In this document: piece by piece, positions 6,001 through 8,019 of the stretch
How the letters are laid out: every line of letters starts with the position of its first letter
Position numbering within the stretch: position 1 is the first letter of the stretch
From: Candidatus Zipacnadia bacterium
GTDB lineage: Bacteria; Armatimonadota; Zipacnadia; Zipacnadales; Zipacnadaceae
Direction: 5' to 3'
Assembly: GCA_029821215.1 (NCBI GenBank)
Contig: JALGTV010000047.1
Span: 1 to 8,019 of the forward strand
DNA length: 8,019 bases
The notes under the pieces: generated by a model
Databases searched by the model: none
What the model was told of the DNA's origin: nothing
The model's input: the letters and a program-made list of their open reading frames with translations, nothing else
Program-made: the position numbers and the translations under genes

Positions 6001-6543
6001 ATGATGTTCCTGACCCTGGAAGGGGTGGAGGAACAGGTGGAAGTGACCGTGTTCCCCTCCATCTATGAGGCCTGCCGTGAGACGCTGGAGGAAGGTAATC
6101 TGGTGGTAGTTGAGGGGCGGGTGGATAGACAAGCATCCGGGGCAGGCGGCGAGGAGGAGGTGAAGCTGCTGGCCGACCGGGTAGAGCCCCTGACAGCAGC
6201 CAAGCAGGTAGACAAAAAGAAGAAGGAGCGAACCGAAGGAGAACGGCCAGCCAGCGACGCCGAGGAGGCCCCATCGCCCTCCACGGTAGTGATTGAATTT
6301 GACGGGGCCCAGGTGAACGCCCAGACGCTCGGCTCCCTGAAGCAGATTATCAGCCGCTACGCGGGTCCCCAGCCGGTGGTGTTGCGCTTTGCCGGCAATG
6401 GCGGCCAGCGGGCGGTGGCCCTGGGAGAGAAATACAAAGTGAATTGTGGCGAAGAGTTTCCCATCCAGGCGCGGCGGGTGCCCGGCGTGCTAACCCTGTG
6501 GGAGGAAGATGCGACCCAATATAGACCGCACATCTCTTCCTGA
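3022..6543 (+). CDS. dnaE: DNA polymerase III subunit alpha (replicative polymerase)
   Basis: Catalytic subunit of the chromosomal replicase, 1173 residues, close to the usual DnaE1 size of about 1160. The N-terminal PHP domain (about 1-285) keeps the metal-site residues: H7/H9/H11 in HLHVHSEYS, D42-H43, E68, H89, C139, D207 and H209; several are lost in E. coli DnaE. The polymerase core has GPGRGSATGS (356-365), the catalytic aspartates D400 and D402 in PDIDLDFPDD, the third D549 in KMDFLGLKTLT, YRPGPM (628-633) and FNKSHA (738-743). A helix-hairpin-helix region (about 812-885), a clamp-binding motif QSSLF (900-904), an OB fold (about 970-1056), a charged Lys/Glu linker and a small C-terminal domain (from 1088) follow. 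The start is supported by AAGGAG at 3005-3010, 11 nt upstream. The 149-bp gap before it holds no clear promoter or terminator. hisD follows 18 bp later. Confidence 0.98.
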   Translation: MPVPFVHLHVHSEYSLLDGACRLEQLADRVAELDMPAVALTDHGVMYGAIEFYQACKKVGVKPIIGCEVYVASRTRFDRSSAKDRRTYHLTLLAESLPGYQNLMRLVSAAHLEGFYYHPRVDFELLSEYHDGLIALSACQQGLIARDILAGNYQAARQHAQMLGELMGPDNFYLELMNHGLEEQEQIIQGKLRLSEELDLPVVATNDVHYLRQTDAEAHDVLLCIQTQATCDQPNRLRFPNDQFYLKSPAEMEQVFADIPQALANTVQIAERCDVELKLGKLMLPDFEVPAGYDLTSYLRELCEQNIVARYQGRPPRVLERLDYELDVIEKTDYSGYFLIVGDFVREAKSRGILVGPGRGSATGSIVAYLLGITDVDPLRYGLLFERMLNPERVSPPDIDLDFPDDRREEIIEYVKEKYGRDRVAQVVTFNTLGARAAIRDVGRAMEVPLRKVDTLAKLVPPGRRLEQAISLVPELNEASKQDRQIAKLLETAQRLEGLARHASVHAAAVVIADAPLTDYVPLRGERDGTVTTQYPMGPVEDVGLVKMDFLGLKTLTTIERALKAVAANHDVQIDLLNLPRDDANTYQLLCAGDTVAVFQLESEGMRGLLRQLQPERFEHLIAAVALYRPGPMQHIDSFCARRHGEAVEYLHPDLEPILEETYGIIIYQEQVMQIASALAGFSMPQAEVIMRAMGKKDHERMAQMKPLFMQGCLDNDLPEQTAGELYAQMESFASYGFNKSHASAYALVAYWTAYLKANYPAEFMAAHLSTVIDSSEDVAKGVGECRRMGLVVGPPAVNRSQAQFATDGTEILFGLAAVKNVGINTAEAIVRERESNGEYRGLGDFCRRLPAEEVSAADLKVLVQAGAFDEFGERNRLLAMVESAYGAGQKYQQDEAVGQSSLFGASSSTETEWTEPPLPDVPPLPEEQKLEWEKELLGLYLSSHPLQRHQKKVQQCTTAMIEELGEFGQNTPVVVAGIIAQPKRYIDKNGNPMMFLTLEGVEEQVEVTVFPSIYEACRETLEEGNLVVVEGRVDRQASGAGGEEEVKLLADRVEPLTAAKQVDKKKKERTEGERPASDAEEAPSPSTVVIEFDGAQVNAQTLGSLKQIISRYAGPQPVVLRFAGNGGQRAVALGEKYKVNCGEEFPIQARRVPGVLTLWEEDATQYRPHISS

Positions 6544-6561
6544 TGAAATGGAGAGAAGCTT

Positions 6562-7881
6562 ATGGCCGCGGTGATTGAGACAATTGATGCCCGGGCTGAC
6601 GGAGGCTCAGCTATCCAGGCGCTGCGCGAGCGGTCGGTGGCCGAGGTGCCCGCCCGCATCACCGAGCAGGTCGCCCAGATAATTGAGCAAGTGAGGGAGC
6701 GGGGTGACGAAGCTCTGGTGGAATATGAGCGGCGCTTTGACTGCCCCACGCTCACCGCGGAGCAATTACCAGTCGCCGATGGGGAAATCCGGGCAGCTTA
6801 TGACCAGACCTCCGATAGACAGTTAGGGGCCCTGCGGCGGGCGAAAAACAATGTGTATGAGTTCCATGCTCGCAGCCGCCCGCTTTCCTGGTTTGACACC
6901 GTTGAGGGGGTGGGGCTGGGGCAGCGAGTTACCCCGATTGAGGCGGTAGGTATCTATGTGCCGGCCAAGCGGGCCCCGCTGCCCTCTACCGTGTATATGT
7001 GCGCGGTGCCCGCCCAGGTGGCGGGAGTAGAGCGGATGGTGATGTGCACGCCCCCGCGCAAGGATGGGTCGGTGGACCCGTTGACCCTGGTGGCGGCGGC
7101 TGAGTGTGGGGTGGATGAGATATACCGGGTGGGCGGCGCCCAGGCTATTGCTGCCCTGGCCTTTGGGACCCAGACGATAGCCCCGGTGCGTAAGATCGTC
7201 GGCCCCGGCAGCCCGTGGGTAACCCTGGCCAAGAAGGAACTGTTCGGGGTGGTGGGGATTGACTTGCTGGCTGGCCCCAGTGAAATCCTTATCATTGCTG
7301 ACAAAACGGCCTCCCCAGAGGTGGTGGCTGCTGACCTACTGGCTCAGGCCGAGCATACCGGGGATAACATGGTCCTGCTGCTGACTGACGATGATGATCT
7401 GGCTCAGCAGGTCGCCCAGGAGCTATCAGCCCAGGTGCCGAAGTTGGAGCGGGCTGACCTGGCCCAACAGTCCTTGACTGAATATGGCGCTATCATCCTG
7501 GTGCGCGACCGGCATCAGGCGGCGGAGTTGGCCACCGAAATTGCCCCCGAGCACCTGGAGCTTATAGTGGAAGAGCCTTTCGCCCTGCTGGAAGAAGTGG
7601 ACAATGCCGGCTGTATCTGCATAGGGCCGCTGGCGGGAGTGTCATTGAGCGATTATGCCGCTGGGCCCAGCCATGTACTGCCCACTATGGGCACCCCGCG
7701 GTTCTCCTCCGGTCTGTCGGTAGATGACTTTATAAAGAAGTCTTCTCTCATCTATGTTACTGAGCCGGGTCTGCAGCGGCTGGCCGCGGATGTGATCCAG
7801 CTTGCCGAGGCCGAGGGCCTGCCGGCTCACGCGGAGGCAATCCGCCGCCGGCAGCGTGATGACGCCCCCCCTTGCAGATAG
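6562..7881 (+). CDS. hisD: Histidinol dehydrogenase
   Basis: Performs the last two steps of histidine synthesis, oxidising L-histidinol to L-histidine with two NAD+ and a zinc ion. The length of 439 residues is normal for the family. Family signatures include RVGGAQAIAALA, DLLAGPSEILIIAD, EIAPEHLEL and RFSSGLSVDDF. By alignment with E. coli HisD from memory, the zinc ligands are Q262, H265, D364 and H423, and the acid/base pair is E330-H331; all are present. Two conserved NAD-site segments differ: VPGG is VPAK (133-136) and the Asn of GPGN is Ser (S217). The start at ATG 6562 has GGAGAG at 6550-6555. It lies 18 bp after dnaE, so probably in one transcript, and hisB follows. A HisD-like dehydrogenase with another substrate is possible, but the hisB neighbour and intact active site favour HisD. 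Confidence 0.95.
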   Translation: MAAVIETIDARADGGSAIQALRERSVAEVPARITEQVAQIIEQVRERGDEALVEYERRFDCPTLTAEQLPVADGEIRAAYDQTSDRQLGALRRAKNNVYEFHARSRPLSWFDTVEGVGLGQRVTPIEAVGIYVPAKRAPLPSTVYMCAVPAQVAGVERMVMCTPPRKDGSVDPLTLVAAAECGVDEIYRVGGAQAIAALAFGTQTIAPVRKIVGPGSPWVTLAKKELFGVVGIDLLAGPSEILIIADKTASPEVVAADLLAQAEHTGDNMVLLLTDDDDLAQQVAQELSAQVPKLERADLAQQSLTEYGAIILVRDRHQAAELATEIAPEHLELIVEEPFALLEEVDNAGCICIGPLAGVSLSDYAAGPSHVLPTMGTPRFSSGLSVDDFIKKSSLIYVTEPGLQRLAADVIQLAEAEGLPAHAEAIRRRQRDDAPPCR

Positions 7882-7900
7882 CTGGCCCATCGCGTATAAT
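7872..7900 (+). promoter_or_regulatory. Candidate sigma-70 promoter for hisB
   Basis: A perfect -10 TATAAT (7895-7900) follows TTGCAG (7872-7877, 3 of 6 matches to TTGACA) at the ideal 17-bp spacing. The -35 lies within the last codons of hisD. Transcription would start near 7907, leaving a leader of about 55 nt before hisB. It could let hisB be expressed separately from dnaE-hisD. Confidence 0.6.
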
Positions 7901-7901
7901 T

Positions 7902-7923
7902 CCAGTAGTTAGGTTGCTACTGG
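7902..7923. promoter_or_regulatory. Inverted repeat at the predicted hisB transcription start
   Basis: CCAGTAG (7902-7908) and CTACTGG (7917-7923) are perfect 7-bp arms around an 8-nt loop, directly after the -10 hexamer. The position suits a repressor operator overlapping the start site. A leader or hisD-end hairpin is the alternative, but no T-tract follows at once, so a terminator is less likely. Confidence 0.45.
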
Positions 7924-7962
7924 TTAGTCCCCATTTTAGTAGTTCCCAGGTGGGTGAGATAA

Positions 7963-8019
7963 ATGCCACAGCGAACTGCGCAACTATCCCGTGAGACTAA
8001 TGAAACGAAGATTGTGGTG
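7963..8019 (+). CDS. hisB: Imidazoleglycerol-phosphate dehydratase (5' end only)
   Basis: Nineteen codons are visible before the edge. MPQRTAQLSRETNETKIVV fits the conserved N-terminus of HisB (family form: R.A.i.R.T.ET.I.v.l), the enzyme that dehydrates imidazole glycerol phosphate to imidazole acetol phosphate. The catalytic residues lie beyond the window. The start ATG is preceded by AGGTGG (7948-7953), 9 nt upstream. It follows hisD by 81 bp behind its own candidate promoter. The call rests on 19 residues and on the hisD neighbour. The visible sequence cannot show whether it is a stand-alone dehydratase or a phosphatase fusion. Confidence 0.85.
   Translation, partial: MPQRTAQLSRETNETKIVV

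Noticed and set aside
4984..6132. 382-codon open frame on the minus strand
   Set aside because: It lies wholly inside dnaE, whose conserved motifs prove the plus frame. It has no recognisable domain or start signal and is a shadow of GC-rich codon use.

Overview
This is a GC-rich bacterial window. All convincing genes lie on the + strand and most start from recognisable Shine-Dalgarno sequences. Two predicted lipoproteins point to a cell with an active lipoprotein export pathway. The DnaE1-type replicase keeps a complete PHP metal site. Short hairpin repeats between genes recall those of uncultivated, environmental bacterial genomes. The phylum cannot be fixed by eye; Armatimonadota or a similar lineage is only a guess.

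Left part (1-1957). The window opens inside the 3' end of a DNA methyltransferase gene whose protein carries a C-terminal PD-(D/E)XK-like nuclease domain. A possible 35-codon ORF overlaps its stop codon. Next come a small repeat-bearing lipoprotein (760-1104), a gene-free stretch with several nested inverted repeats (about 1142-1311), a 71-residue Cys-rich protein (1404-1619), and a second gene-free stretch (1620-1957) packed with short hairpins. The second stretch includes two tandem 39-bp units whose stems differ by compensating changes. This accessory-looking part is the most interesting section, though it shows no clear mobile-element machinery.

Middle and right part (1958-8019). A second, larger lipoprotein of unknown function (1958-2872) is followed by housekeeping genes: dnaE, the replicative polymerase (3022-6543); hisD, histidinol dehydrogenase (6562-7881), only 18 bp behind it; and, after an 81-bp gap with a good promoter, the first 19 codons of hisB (7963 to the edge). 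dnaE and hisD are probably cotranscribed. hisD and hisB belong to histidine biosynthesis, so a his gene cluster probably continues to the right. The HisD has odd substitutions in two conserved nucleotide-site segments but keeps every zinc and catalytic residue.

I do not see a wholly new multi-gene system. The best leads are the tandem covarying hairpin unit, the structured gene-free segment before the Cys-rich protein, and the unusual HisD motifs.
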